A program made the position numbers and the translations under genes. Under the pieces are notes generated by a model. The model did not search any database, was not told the origin of the DNA, and saw only the letters and a program-made list of their open reading frames with translations. Of a stretch of 64,000 bases of DNA, positions 1-8,575 are shown in pieces. Source of the DNA: Roseibium album (GTDB taxonomy: Bacteria > Pseudomonadota > Alphaproteobacteria > Rhizobiales > Stappiaceae); assembly GCF_001404515.1 (NCBI RefSeq), contig NZ_CXWE01000002.1, positions 744,001-808,000 of the forward strand. Reading direction: 5' to 3'. The stretch's first letter is position 1. Each line of letters begins with the position of its first letter.

Positions 1-284
1 ACCCGCTGAATGCCTGCGCGATATCCGTCTTTCGCATCGATCGCATCACCGCCGAAAATCGAACTCTTTTCCTTCATGTGCTTGAGGTTGCCACCCGAGG
101 AAAAGGCCTTGCCGGCGCCGGTGATGATCGCGCAGCGAACCGATGCGTCCCGGGTGATTGACCGCATGGCGTCGACGATGGCATCGCAGAGGTCAACATC
201 CGTAAGCGCGTTCCGCGTCTCGGGCATGTTCAGCGTCAGGGTCACGATATGACCCTTCTGATCCATGAGAAGTTTTTCTGTCAT
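1..284 (-). CDS. enoyl-CoA hydratase/isomerase (crotonase), 5' part only
   Basis: This is the N-terminal 94 or so residues of a crotonase-fold protein; the rest lies beyond the left edge of the window. The frame begins MTEKLLMDQKGHIVTLTLN and runs through a typical crotonase first half: NMPETRNALT, then the CoA/oxyanion loop GKAFSSGGNLKHMK. Crotonases hydrate, isomerise or cleave acyl-CoA thioesters in the cytoplasm. The ATG at 284 comes one base after the stop codon of the upstream acyl-CoA synthetase, so the two are almost certainly co-transcribed and translationally coupled. The second catalytic acidic residue lies in the missing part, so hydratase, isomerase and lyase cannot be told apart. 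Confidence 0.88.
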   Translation of the reverse strand, partial: MTEKLLMDQKGHIVTLTLNMPETRNALTDVDLCDAIVDAMRSITRDASVRCAIITGAGKAFSSGGNLKHMKEKSSIFGGDAIDAKDGYRAGIQR

Positions 285-285
285 T

Positions 286-2430
286 TCATTGTCCCTTTGA
301 ATTCAATATCATCCTGGCATCGACCACAGCATAACCGTCATGGCGCAGGATGACCGGGTTCAGGTCGATTTCCCTGATCTCCGGATGGGCAAGTGCCAGT
401 TGGGAAATCTTCATCATCAGGTCGACAAGTGCGGTCTTGTCGACTGGCAGCGCACCCCGCACCCCCTCAAGGATCTTGCTCGATTGAATGTCATCGATCA
501 TGCTTTCGGCATCTGCCCGGCTCATAGGCAGGGCACGGAACGACACGTCTTTCAGAACTTCGACGAATATGCCGCCCAGACCGAACATCATGACGGGTCC
601 GAACATGGCATCATGCACGACACCGATGATGACCTCGACACCTGAATCGGCCATCGGCGCAACAAGAACGCCGCGCAGGTCCGCCTCCGGATCATGGCCG
701 CGCGCATTCGCCAGAATATCCTTGTAAGCACTGCGCAATTCGTCTTCACCGGAGATCTTCAGCCTGACGCCTCCGGCGTCGGATTTGTGCAGGATATCCT
801 GGCTGACGATTTTCATGGCCATGGGCCCATTTCCTAGATCGACAGGCACCTGCTTGAGATCCGCTTCACATGTGGCGAGCATCTGGGGCGGAACCGAAAC
901 GCCATACTGAACGAGCAGGTCCTTGGCCTCATGCTCGTAAAACGCATCGCGACCTTCGCCAATGACCCCGGAAAGAATGGCCTTGCCTTGCTCTGTCGGA
1001 CCATCGGGTACAATGAGAGGGGACAGGGCATTGCGTGTACGGGCACGGGCGTAGTCGATTAGCTCCGAGATGCAGCGCACGGCTGGTTCCGGCCAGACGA
1101 AAACAGGCACGCCTGCCTCCTTCAGCACTTCGATGGGTTTTGGCCGGACCGTGTTATAGACACTCTGCACAATCAGCGGCTTGCCGTATTTTTCTGGCAA
1201 CTCGGCAAGGCGTTGCGAGGTTTCGATTTCATTGTCCAGCAGCGCGGGATTGAAGCGCTCGGCGAAGCCTCCGTACATCCCGATGATCATCAGGATATCG
1301 ACATTGTCATCCGCAAGAATGATCTCGGCGCATTGCGCGCTGACCGAAGGATCATCGTCCGTGCCGCCGGCAACATCCACCGGGTTCACGCAGGATGCCG
1401 CCGTCGGCAGAACATTGTTCAGTTTTGCGACCGTCCCGGTAGACAGTTCCGCCAGCTCAACACCTGCATCAACCAGAGCATCGACCGTTATCGTCGCGTG
1501 GCCGCCGCCATCTGCAAGGATTGCAACCCGGCCGCCTTTTGGCACTGTCAGCTTTGAAAGGCCTTCGGCGATCGAAAGGATCTTGTCTGACTGCTCAACA
1601 ACGGTGGCTCCGGCCTGGCGCAAAAGGTGCCGGGTCAGGTCGAAACTGGATGCGAGCGAGCCGGTGTGCGAACTGGCTGCAACCTGGCCTGCCTCGGTCC
1701 GACCGGACTTGTAGACAACCACCGGCTTCTTCTGTGTCACGTGGCGGCATGTGTCCAGGAATGCCCGGCCGTCCTGAAAGCCTTCCACGTAAAAAACCGA
1801 TGCCTTGGTGTCGTTGTCTTCACCAAAATATTCCAGATATTCAGCCAGCGTCACGTCCAGCTGATTGCCGACACCAACATAAGAAGAAAAGCCGACACCG
1901 CCGCGCCGCTTTGCTTCGGTAACAAAGGCAAGCATCATGTTGCCGGACTGGGAGCAGATGCCGATATTGCCCGGTTCAACATCCTGAACGCCAACCATGT
2001 TCATCTTGTTTTGCAGGTTGAAAACGCCGTTGGTGTTCGGGCCGATGACACGCACATTGTTCTTGCGCGCAGCCTCCAAGGTCGCCTGCGCGATCGCTTC
2101 ACCTTCCGCACCGATTTCCGAAAAACCTGCCGCCAGAATGACCGCTCCGGGGACGTTCTTCTGTCCGCATTGCTCAAGAATGGAAGGCAACGTTCTGGCC
2201 GGTGTGCAGATCAGCACGACATCGATCCGCTCCCTGACCGCCAGAATCGAGGGATAGGCCCCTATGCCGAGAATTTCGGTTTCTTTCGGGTTGATCGGAA
2301 AGATCCTGCCTTCATAACCGTCTGCGCGAAGCTTGCGGATTGCCTGATTTCCGCGCTTGGAAGGATCTTTCGAGGCACCGACAATCGCAACGGAGCGCGC
2401 CTTGAAGATGCTGTTGAGTGCATTGCTCAT
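286..2430 (-). CDS. acyl-CoA synthetase, NDP-forming (acetate-CoA ligase ADP-forming type)
   Basis: The 714-residue protein fuses the alpha and beta parts of the NDP-forming acyl-CoA synthetase family, which make acyl-CoA from a carboxylate, CoA and ATP via a phosphohistidine. The CoA-binding Rossmann part is near residues 8-130 (VAIVGAS, then GPNTNGVFN). The phospho-accepting His is likely H255 in SSHTGSLAS. The C-terminal ATP-grasp domain covers about 490-714. I chose ATG 2430 (MSNALNSIFKARSV), preceded by an AGGA site; the frame is open 69 bases further, but that would overlap the preceding crotonase. It sits between two crotonases in one operon, divergent from an RpiR gene. The substrate is unknown; a fatty, dicarboxylic or aromatic acid would fit. 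Confidence 0.9.
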   Translation of the reverse strand: MSNALNSIFKARSVAIVGASKDPSKRGNQAIRKLRADGYEGRIFPINPKETEILGIGAYPSILAVRERIDVVLICTPARTLPSILEQCGQKNVPGAVILAAGFSEIGAEGEAIAQATLEAARKNNVRVIGPNTNGVFNLQNKMNMVGVQDVEPGNIGICSQSGNMMLAFVTEAKRRGGVGFSSYVGVGNQLDVTLAEYLEYFGEDNDTKASVFYVEGFQDGRAFLDTCRHVTQKKPVVVYKSGRTEAGQVAASSHTGSLASSFDLTRHLLRQAGATVVEQSDKILSIAEGLSKLTVPKGGRVAILADGGGHATITVDALVDAGVELAELSTGTVAKLNNVLPTAASCVNPVDVAGGTDDDPSVSAQCAEIILADDNVDILMIIGMYGGFAERFNPALLDNEIETSQRLAELPEKYGKPLIVQSVYNTVRPKPIEVLKEAGVPVFVWPEPAVRCISELIDYARARTRNALSPLIVPDGPTEQGKAILSGVIGEGRDAFYEHEAKDLLVQYGVSVPPQMLATCEADLKQVPVDLGNGPMAMKIVSQDILHKSDAGGVRLKISGEDELRSAYKDILANARGHDPEADLRGVLVAPMADSGVEVIIGVVHDAMFGPVMMFGLGGIFVEVLKDVSFRALPMSRADAESMIDDIQSSKILEGVRGALPVDKTALVDLMMKISQLALAHPEIREIDLNPVILRHDGYAVVDARMILNSKGQ

Positions 2431-2449
2431 GAGAATTCGTCCTGCCCTG

Positions 2450-3232
2450 TTATCTGCCCTTGAAGACCGGCGCTCGCTTTTCGGCAAAGGCGTCGACACC
2501 TTCCCGCCAGTCCTCGGTCAACATGCAGGTGCGCAAGGCGTCCAGTTCGGTCACCAGACGCGAGCCATAGTCCCGCTGCGTGGCGTTCAGATTCTCTTTG
2601 GCGAAACGCATGGAAATTGGAGCTTTCGAGCCGATCTCAGCTGCAAATGATGCAACTCCCGCCTCAAATCCATCGTCGGGAAGCACCCTGGTGGCAAGGC
2701 CGATTTCGGCCGCCTCTTTGCCAGCGACGCGGCGGCCGGTCAGAATCAGCTCCCTGGCCTTTGACAGCCCGACCAGGCGCGGCAGGATTTCGGTCACGGC
2801 ACCACCCACATGAGTCCCTATCGAGATCTCGGGAAAGCCGATTTGTGCGCTTTCCTTCATCAGGACGAAATCCGACGAACAGGACATTTCGGCCCCTGCC
2901 CCGAGCGCATATCCGTTCACACCGGCAATGATGATCTTGGGATGTCTGTAAATGCGCTCGCAGACATCGTTGCCGAGCTGCAAGTATTCAAGTTTCTCCA
3001 GCTCCGTGCGAACCCCCGCGCCATGTTCCTTGAGGTCCGCACCGACGCAAAACGCGCGTCCTTCTCCTGTCAGGACCACACAGCGCACGTCGATATCCTT
3101 TTCAGCATCGGTCAATGCCTCGAGGATCTCCGTGTAGAACTCAGTCACGACCGCGTTCAATCGATGGGGGCGATTGAAGCGAATTTCGGCCAGCGGGCCT
3201 GTCTTTCGATAGATGATGGTCTGGTATGGCAT
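2450..3232 (-). CDS. enoyl-CoA hydratase/isomerase family protein
   Basis: This 260-residue protein is a full-length crotonase and the first gene of the minus-strand operon. The oxyanion-hole segments are visible as FCVGADLKEH (about residues 61-70) and ALGAGAE (109-115). Both positions that are catalytic glutamates in classical hydratases are acidic: E115 in GAGAE and E135 in FPEIS. That favours a hydratase over feruloyl-CoA hydratase/lyases, which carry a serine at the first position. It ends 19 bases before the acyl-CoA synthetase gene, so the likely pathway order is activation by the synthetase and then hydration. Its promoter must lie in the 109-base gap shared with the divergent rpiR gene. 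Confidence 0.9.
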   Translation of the reverse strand: MPYQTIIYRKTGPLAEIRFNRPHRLNAVVTEFYTEILEALTDAEKDIDVRCVVLTGEGRAFCVGADLKEHGAGVRTELEKLEYLQLGNDVCERIYRHPKIIIAGVNGYALGAGAEMSCSSDFVLMKESAQIGFPEISIGTHVGGAVTEILPRLVGLSKARELILTGRRVAGKEAAEIGLATRVLPDDGFEAGVASFAAEIGSKAPISMRFAKENLNATQRDYGSRLVTELDALRTCMLTEDWREGVDAFAEKRAPVFKGR

Positions 3233-3341
3233 GACACCCTCCGTTCATTTCGGGCGTGACTTGCACCTATGTTACAAATATTCTCAATATAGAAATTAAA
3301 GAACATTTGTTCTTTCTTGAAATTGGAACGGAGAACCAAAG
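3233..3341. promoter_or_regulatory. divergent promoter region with candidate RpiR operator
   Basis: This AT-rich gap separates the crotonase operon (left) from the rpiR gene (right). It holds a perfect 7-bp inverted repeat, AAAGAAC at 3298-3304 and GTTCTTT at 3309-3315, around a 4-base spacer. It also holds TTACAAATA at 3272-3280, and the word AACAAATGT read on the minus strand at 3303-3311. Similar words recur upstream of the TRAP transporter. A regulator acting on its own gene and the divergent operon is the simplest reading, but no binding can be shown from sequence. Confidence 0.45.
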
Positions 3342-4241
3342 ATGTCAGCCAACGAGAAAGCTGAAATCTGCAAGCGCCTGCTCAAGGATGTCGACAGACT
3401 GCCGCCGCGCCTCCGGTTGGCAGCGAAATACATTATCGACAATGCGAACGATTTCGGTCTCGACACGATCCGCATCTCGGCTGACAAGATCGGCATCAGC
3501 GCAAACTCTCTTGTACGCCTTGCCAATCATCTGGGGTTTGCCAGTTTTGAGGAGCTACGCGAACCGTTCCGCATCTCCCTGGTGGAACAATACGACAGAG
3601 CTTCAGGCGACGGCTGGATCGATCGGCTGTCGGAGGCTGGCGATTTCGGAGAATTTCACGCACGATCCGTGCGCAACGAAATCGACATCGTCAAACAGTC
3701 CCTCCGCCTGCTCACGATCGAAAAGACCGAGACCGCGGTGGACATGTTGATGAATGCCCGCAACGCCTACGTCACCGCAACGCGGGCAAGCTATGCGCTC
3801 GCCTATTACTTTCACTATGTGGGGCGCATGGCGCTTCCCAATCTCAACCTGATCCCCCGGCACATGGGCAGTCCGGTCGATGAGATGATGTCGGTCGGCA
3901 GGGAAGACGTTCTTATGGCGATAACTTTTCCGCCTTACAGCGCTGATACAATCAGTGCCTTGAGGCTGGCCAAGCGCAATGGCACACGGGTCATCCTGAT
4001 TTCAGACAGTGAATTGATTGCACCCAACATTGACGCGGACCTGTTTCTCAAGGTGTCGCTGAACTCCCTTCACCATTTCAGTTGCTTTGCCGGTGCGATG
4101 GTCGTCCTGGAAAGCCTTTTGTTCCACCTGGTCAGCAGAGGTGGAACAGGGGCGCAGTCCCGAATTGCCGGCTACGAGGCCATTCGAGAGGATTTCGGCG
4201 CCTACTGGCAGGCCAAACTGCCAAAAGTGCGGCGGACCTGA
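3342..4241 (+). CDS. RpiR/MurR-family transcriptional regulator (HTH + SIS)
   Basis: The 299-residue protein has the two-part RpiR layout. The N-terminal helix-turn-helix covers about residues 1-80, with DTIRISADKIGISANSLVRL as the recognition region. A C-terminal SIS domain spans about 120-260 and would bind a sugar phosphate or similar ligand. Family members usually repress or activate a nearby catabolic operon. The ATG at 3342 follows GGAACGGAG. The gene lies between the divergent crotonase/acyl-CoA synthetase operon and the downstream TRAP transporter genes, so either or both are plausible targets. The effector is not known. Confidence 0.9.
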   Translation: MSANEKAEICKRLLKDVDRLPPRLRLAAKYIIDNANDFGLDTIRISADKIGISANSLVRLANHLGFASFEELREPFRISLVEQYDRASGDGWIDRLSEAGDFGEFHARSVRNEIDIVKQSLRLLTIEKTETAVDMLMNARNAYVTATRASYALAYYFHYVGRMALPNLNLIPRHMGSPVDEMMSVGREDVLMAITFPPYSADTISALRLAKRNGTRVILISDSELIAPNIDADLFLKVSLNSLHHFSCFAGAMVVLESLLFHLVSRGGTGAQSRIAGYEAIREDFGAYWQAKLPKVRRT

Positions 4242-4597
4242 TCGGGTTTACCCAAGTCAACTTGCGACAATCCCGGCGTCTTTGGCGTCGGCCTGTCGCA
4301 CGGGTCTTTGCTCTGGCAGCACCCGGGTCCTTCCGGAATTTTCGCAAGAAATTGCAGGCATTCTCAAGTTCTGGTGGGTGGATCCGGCCGCTGATCGCAT
4401 CAGAGACAATTGGACGTGCCTGCAGTTATTTTAACAAATGTAACAAAAATTAATAAAAGAGTTGCATTTGTAATATTTTTGACGTTACGCTCCTGACCAA
4501 TCACGCGCGCCCTCCCATCAGGTCGGGCTGCCGTGAGGATCTTTGCATCGCAGGCCCGAAACATCGGTCGTGATGAGCCTGCGCAAGGGAGGAAACC
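4242..4597. promoter_or_regulatory. TRAP-operon upstream region with ACAAATG motifs
   Basis: This 356-base gap has no credible gene. Its right half is markedly AT-rich. It contains AACAAATGTAACA starting at 4433 and, about 30 bases on, ATTTGTAATA at 4466-4475, which reads TATTACAAAT on the other strand. These resemble words in the rpiR/crotonase divergent region, which suggests a shared regulator. The dctP ribosome site GGGAGG stands just before ATG 4598. Confidence 0.4.
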
Positions 4598-5611
4598 ATG
4601 CTCAAGTCACTGAAATTCGGAAAATTGTTTGCCGGCGCCACATTGGCGGGCGCTCTGACACTGTCTGCACTCGGCGCGGCATCGGCCGCTGACATACGCC
4701 TGAAATTCGCAGGAACGTTCCCGGTGGATCATCCGGGTACCAAAATGATGGAACAGATCAAGTCGGACATCGAAGCAGCCGATGTCGGCCTGAAAATGTC
4801 GGTTTTTCCGGCCAACCAGCTCGGTTCCGGTGAAGCCCTGATGGAAGACACCATCCGCGGCAACATCGATTTCACCGCTGCCTTCATCTATTCTCACAAG
4901 GACCCCCGGCTGGAATTCCTGTCGATGCCGTTTCTCGTCAACAATTTTGACGAGATGGACAGCGTCATGCGCAACATGGATTCCCGGTTCAACCAGATCC
5001 TGCAGGAACGCCTGAACGAGCTCGGCCTCGTCCTTCTGGCCAACAACCCGGAAGGATTCACCGGAATCGTTGCCAACAAGAAACCCGAAAACTGGAACAC
5101 GCTCGACGCCAAGGAAATGAATATCCGTGTCTGGTCATCGAATGTGATCAAGGCGATGGTCGAAGGCATGGGTTATCAGGCAACCACCATGGCCTGGGGC
5201 GACATCTTTCCCGCCATACAGTCCGGCATCGTGGACGGCGCAATCTGCTGCACCAAATCAGCGACCTACTCGATTTTCGCGCAGTCCGACGTCGGCAAAT
5301 ATTATGTCCAGTACAATTCGGTTTCCGAACTGACGTCCTACTATGGGTCGCAGAAGACCTGGAACAAACTTAGCGACAAGCAGCGTGAGGTCGTACAGGC
5401 GGCATTCACGAAGGCGTCCGACGACTTCTTTGCCTACAACCGTTCCAATGATGCGGAGTTCGGCAAGAAACTCGAGGAAAAGGGCTATGAAATACTCGCC
5501 CTGGACGCAGAAGAACAGGCTGCAATGGCTTCCTGGGTCCGCGAAAACATCTGGCCGACCATGGTTGAGACCATCGGTCAGGAGACACTTGATCGCCTGA
5601 CCTCGCAATAA
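4598..5611 (+). CDS. dctP: TRAP transporter solute-binding protein, DctP family
   Basis: This is the periplasmic receptor of a tripartite ATP-independent transporter. The 337-residue product starts with a clear signal peptide (a basic N-end, then AGATLAGALTLSALG, with probable cleavage after ASA near residue 31). The mature part carries the DctP pattern: TFPVDHPGTKMMEQ, IRVWSSNVIKAMVEG and the DGAICCTKSA loop. DctP proteins bind organic acids through a conserved arginine; IRVW holds a candidate. GGGAGG precedes the start. The two membrane subunits follow at once. The ligand is probably the acid activated by the neighbouring acyl-CoA synthetase, which is inference. Confidence 0.94.
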   Translation: MLKSLKFGKLFAGATLAGALTLSALGAASAADIRLKFAGTFPVDHPGTKMMEQIKSDIEAADVGLKMSVFPANQLGSGEALMEDTIRGNIDFTAAFIYSHKDPRLEFLSMPFLVNNFDEMDSVMRNMDSRFNQILQERLNELGLVLLANNPEGFTGIVANKKPENWNTLDAKEMNIRVWSSNVIKAMVEGMGYQATTMAWGDIFPAIQSGIVDGAICCTKSATYSIFAQSDVGKYYVQYNSVSELTSYYGSQKTWNKLSDKQREVVQAAFTKASDDFFAYNRSNDAEFGKKLEEKGYEILALDAEEQAAMASWVRENIWPTMVETIGQETLDRLTSQ

Positions 5612-5684
5612 GCAGCCGAACTGGCCGGTAGCCTGCGTTACCGGCCTCTTTTGTGTCCGGCAGTCTATGGGTGGAGGAAACCGG

Positions 5685-6239
5685 ATGACTGAAATCGTTG
5701 ACAGGTTGCCCGCAGTTGCTGCGACGCCCATGCGGCTGACCCTGAAGTTCATGCGCCTTTTCGTTGCCGCAGGTGGCCTGTTGATGGCTTTGACCTTCTT
5801 CGTCGTGGTTATCGTGCGATACGGCTTTTCCGGCAATCTTTTCGCCTACGAAGAATGGTTGCTGGCGATCAGTTTCTGGACATTCTTTCTCGGAGCTGCG
5901 CTTGCCGCTGAAAGGAAGTCGCATGTAAATGCCGACATTCTCGGTGTCGTACTTGGAAGATCCAGGCTTGCGTGGTGGCGGGGTCTGGCGGTTTACCTCA
6001 TCGAATTCGTGATCGGCATATACATCGTCTACTGGTGTTACCTGGCGGTCGAAAGCGAAATTATCGCCTATCCGCTCTGGGAAAAGACAACCGCCCTCAA
6101 GATTCCGGCAGTGTTTCCAAGGACCGCCATTCTCGTCGGTTTCTTTTTCATGACCCTTTTCAACACCATTTACATGATCCTCCACATCATCGATGGCCCC
6201 GCCCGGTTTGAAACAGGTCGGCTGGAGGCCGGAAAATGA
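5685..6239 (+). CDS. dctQ: TRAP transporter small permease, DctQ family
   Basis: The 184-residue membrane protein has four hydrophobic segments and the DctQ hallmark of a charged residue early in the second segment (YEEWLLAISFWTFFLGAA). It forms the membrane part of the TRAP transporter together with DctM. I preferred ATG 5685 because GGAGG lies 5 bases before it; an in-frame ATG at 5667 lacks such a site. It overlaps the dctM start by 4 bases (ATGA), which implies coupled translation. Confidence 0.92.
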   Translation: MTEIVDRLPAVAATPMRLTLKFMRLFVAAGGLLMALTFFVVVIVRYGFSGNLFAYEEWLLAISFWTFFLGAALAAERKSHVNADILGVVLGRSRLAWWRGLAVYLIEFVIGIYIVYWCYLAVESEIIAYPLWEKTTALKIPAVFPRTAILVGFFFMTLFNTIYMILHIIDGPARFETGRLEAGK

Positions 6240-7528
6240 TCATTCTTGGTAGCATCATCATCATTTGCGGCCTGCTCCTGCTCGGCGTGAGTGTCTATAT
6301 CGCATTCGGAGCCGTTCTGCTCTTTCTCGCGATGACCGGCGGCCACGACATCACCGGATATCTCCCCGCCGGGTATTGGAAGATGAACACTCTGGTTCTT
6401 CTGGCCATTCCCTTGTTCATGATTGCCGGAGCGATCATGGAAAAAGGCAAGATCGCCGCGCCGCTCGTTGCGCTGGCAGAACTCTTCATCGGTCATATCA
6501 AGGGTGGGCTTTCGGCAGCGGCCGTCGTCGCCAGCGGCATATTCGGATCGATCTCCGGCAGCGCGAACGCGACGTTGACCTGTATCGGCGGCATCATGAT
6601 GCCCCATCTGCGCAAGGCTAATTACCCCGAGGGTCTATCGGCGGCCCTGATCGTCAGCGCCAGCCCGCTTGGCCTGCTCATTCCGCCAAGTTCGTCGCAC
6701 ATTCTCTATGCATGGGTTGCGCAGCAGTCCGTGCTGAAGGCGTTCTTGTCGACCGTCTTTCCCGGGATCATTCTGATCGTTCTTCTGATCGTCACCAATC
6801 AGTTTGCCCTGCGCAAATACAAGGACATCAGGGTTACGGAACGGCCCACGGATTTCGTCCCGGAATTCAAGATCCAGACGCGCCAGGCCCTGCCCGCCCT
6901 GTTCATGCCCCTGATCATTCTGGGTGGTATCTACGGTGGCATCATGACACCCACGGAGGCAGCAGGTGTCGCGGTTATCTACTCCATACCGATTGCCATT
7001 TATGTCTACAGGGGTCTGACCTGGAAAAGCCTGATCAACACGCTTTCTGACGCCGGGATAACGATCGGTGTTGTCATGACAATGATCTTCATGGTCCTGA
7101 TCGTCAGCCGGTTTCTCATTTTTGAGGACATTCCGACAATCGCCCGTGAAATGGTTTTCTCCGTTTCGGAAAATCCGATCATCATTTTGCTGATGGTCAA
7201 TGTCGTCATGATCCTGATCGGCATGCTGATGGACGATATTTCGGGCCTGCTGTTGTCGACACCCCTGCTGCTTCCGATCGTGCAGAGCGTCGGCGTCGAC
7301 CCGATTCATTTTGCGGCAATTCTGGGTGTGAACCTGGGTATGGCGAATGTGACACCACCAACCGCCCCGCTTCTCTATCTGGGAGCGCAAATTACAAATA
7401 CACCGGTCAGCAAGATGCTGGGTCCGACCTTTCTGTTCATTTTCTGCGCCTGGTTGCCGACGCTCGTACTGACGACGTTCGTCCCGCAGCTTTCACTGTG
7501 GCTTCCGAACCTGCTGCTCAGCCGTTGA
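6236..7528 (+). CDS. dctM: TRAP transporter large permease, DctM family
   Basis: The 430-residue, highly hydrophobic protein matches DctM, the sodium-coupled transport subunit with about 12 membrane segments. Typical features are IPLFMIAGAIMEKG near residue 59, SGIFGSISGSANATL near 99, GLLIPPSSSHILYAW and a second re-entrant-like region, GVNLGMANVTPPTAP, near 364. Its start overlaps dctQ. The three TRAP genes are in the common P-Q-M order and complete, so the system should be functional. A second rpiR gene follows 130 bases later. Confidence 0.95.
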   Translation: MIILGSIIIICGLLLLGVSVYIAFGAVLLFLAMTGGHDITGYLPAGYWKMNTLVLLAIPLFMIAGAIMEKGKIAAPLVALAELFIGHIKGGLSAAAVVASGIFGSISGSANATLTCIGGIMMPHLRKANYPEGLSAALIVSASPLGLLIPPSSSHILYAWVAQQSVLKAFLSTVFPGIILIVLLIVTNQFALRKYKDIRVTERPTDFVPEFKIQTRQALPALFMPLIILGGIYGGIMTPTEAAGVAVIYSIPIAIYVYRGLTWKSLINTLSDAGITIGVVMTMIFMVLIVSRFLIFEDIPTIAREMVFSVSENPIIILLMVNVVMILIGMLMDDISGLLLSTPLLLPIVQSVGVDPIHFAAILGVNLGMANVTPPTAPLLYLGAQITNTPVSKMLGPTFLFIFCAWLPTLVLTTFVPQLSLWLPNLLLSR

Positions 7529-7658
7529 TTGCAGAAGACAAGGGGGATTTCGAGATCAGTAGCCCGTCTCGTGATGTCCCGAACGGCTACAACTGTGAAA
7601 ACTATTGCTCCGGCGAGTAACGAATGATCAGATCAGCGCCCCGTAAACAGGCAGGGAG

Positions 7659-8573
7659 ATGAGTGTGCCAAAGGAGAAGTCGAGCGACATGAACGCGTAT
7701 CTGGGTGTCAGTGAACGCCTGAAGGAGCTGTTTCCAGGCCTTCCGCGCGCGCTCAAGGTGGCAGCGACCTACATGCTTGAACATCCTGGCGACATTGCAA
7801 CGCTGTCCATGCGCCAGGTTGCTTCCGGTGCCGGTGTCTCCCTTCCCAATTTTTCGCGTCTGGCAAAGGCACTGGGATACGAAACCTACGGGGAGCTGCG
7901 CGAGGTTTATCGCAAGCAGGTTCAGCAGAGCGACATCAAGGAATACCACTTGCGCGCTGAAAACCTGCAAAAGACAGGCAGCGATATCAGCACACGTGAA
8001 ATATGGGAAGAATTCCGGTCTTCGACGCTGGACAACCTGACGGCAATATTCGAATCCATCGACCCGGATTATTTCGCCGGCGTTGCAAATGTTCTGAACG
8101 AAAGCCGTCAGATCTTTGTCGTCGGCATGCAGGCGTCTGCAAGTTTTTCCGCTTACACGCATTACCTCGCCGGTATGGCCAGTGGCAAGATCCGGCTAGT
8201 CCGGGGGGAAGGCGGCGTTTTTGCCGATCCGATTGCCGATATCGGTGAAGGCGACGTCATGATTTCAATCAGTCAGCAGCCCTGTGCCCGCGCGTCGATT
8301 GAACTTGCGATCCTGGCCAGGGAACGTGGTGCGAAGGTTGTCGCGATCACCGACAGTCCAGCCGCCCCCATTTCCTTTGAAGCCGATTATGTCCTGCTCG
8401 GACCCAATCGCAGTCCGTTGTTCTTTGAATCCTATGTCGGAACCACTGTTCTGATTGAAGCCCTGATCGGGTTTTTCACGATCGGCCAGTCCAGTCATGT
8501 GGTTGAACGCATTGAGCGCATCGAGGCAGACCGAATGCGCCTGAACGAATACTGGAAAAACAAGAAAGCCTGA
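7659..8573 (+). CDS. RpiR/MurR-family transcriptional regulator, second copy
   Basis: This 304-residue protein has an N-terminal helix-turn-helix (MRQVASGAGVSLPNFSRLAK, about residues 49-68) and a C-terminal SIS domain (QIFVVGMQASASFSAYTHYL, then MISISQQPCARASIE). The start is uncertain: AGGGAG abuts ATG 7659, which is too close, while GTG 7665 sits 6 bases from it and ATG 7689 sits 12 bases after AAGGAG. It is only 2 bases from the following hydrolase gene, so they form one unit. Two RpiR proteins so close together suggest that the TRAP island responds to two signals, or that the hydrolase is regulated separately. Confidence 0.9.
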   Translation: MSVPKEKSSDMNAYLGVSERLKELFPGLPRALKVAATYMLEHPGDIATLSMRQVASGAGVSLPNFSRLAKALGYETYGELREVYRKQVQQSDIKEYHLRAENLQKTGSDISTREIWEEFRSSTLDNLTAIFESIDPDYFAGVANVLNESRQIFVVGMQASASFSAYTHYLAGMASGKIRLVRGEGGVFADPIADIGEGDVMISISQQPCARASIELAILARERGAKVVAITDSPAAPISFEADYVLLGPNRSPLFFESYVGTTVLIEALIGFFTIGQSSHVVERIERIEADRMRLNEYWKNKKA

Positions 8574-8575
8574 TA

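Noticed and set aside
1627..2463. 278-codon plus-strand frame antisense to the acyl-CoA synthetase
   Set aside because: The opposite strand has clear family motifs through the whole stretch, so this is a shadow.
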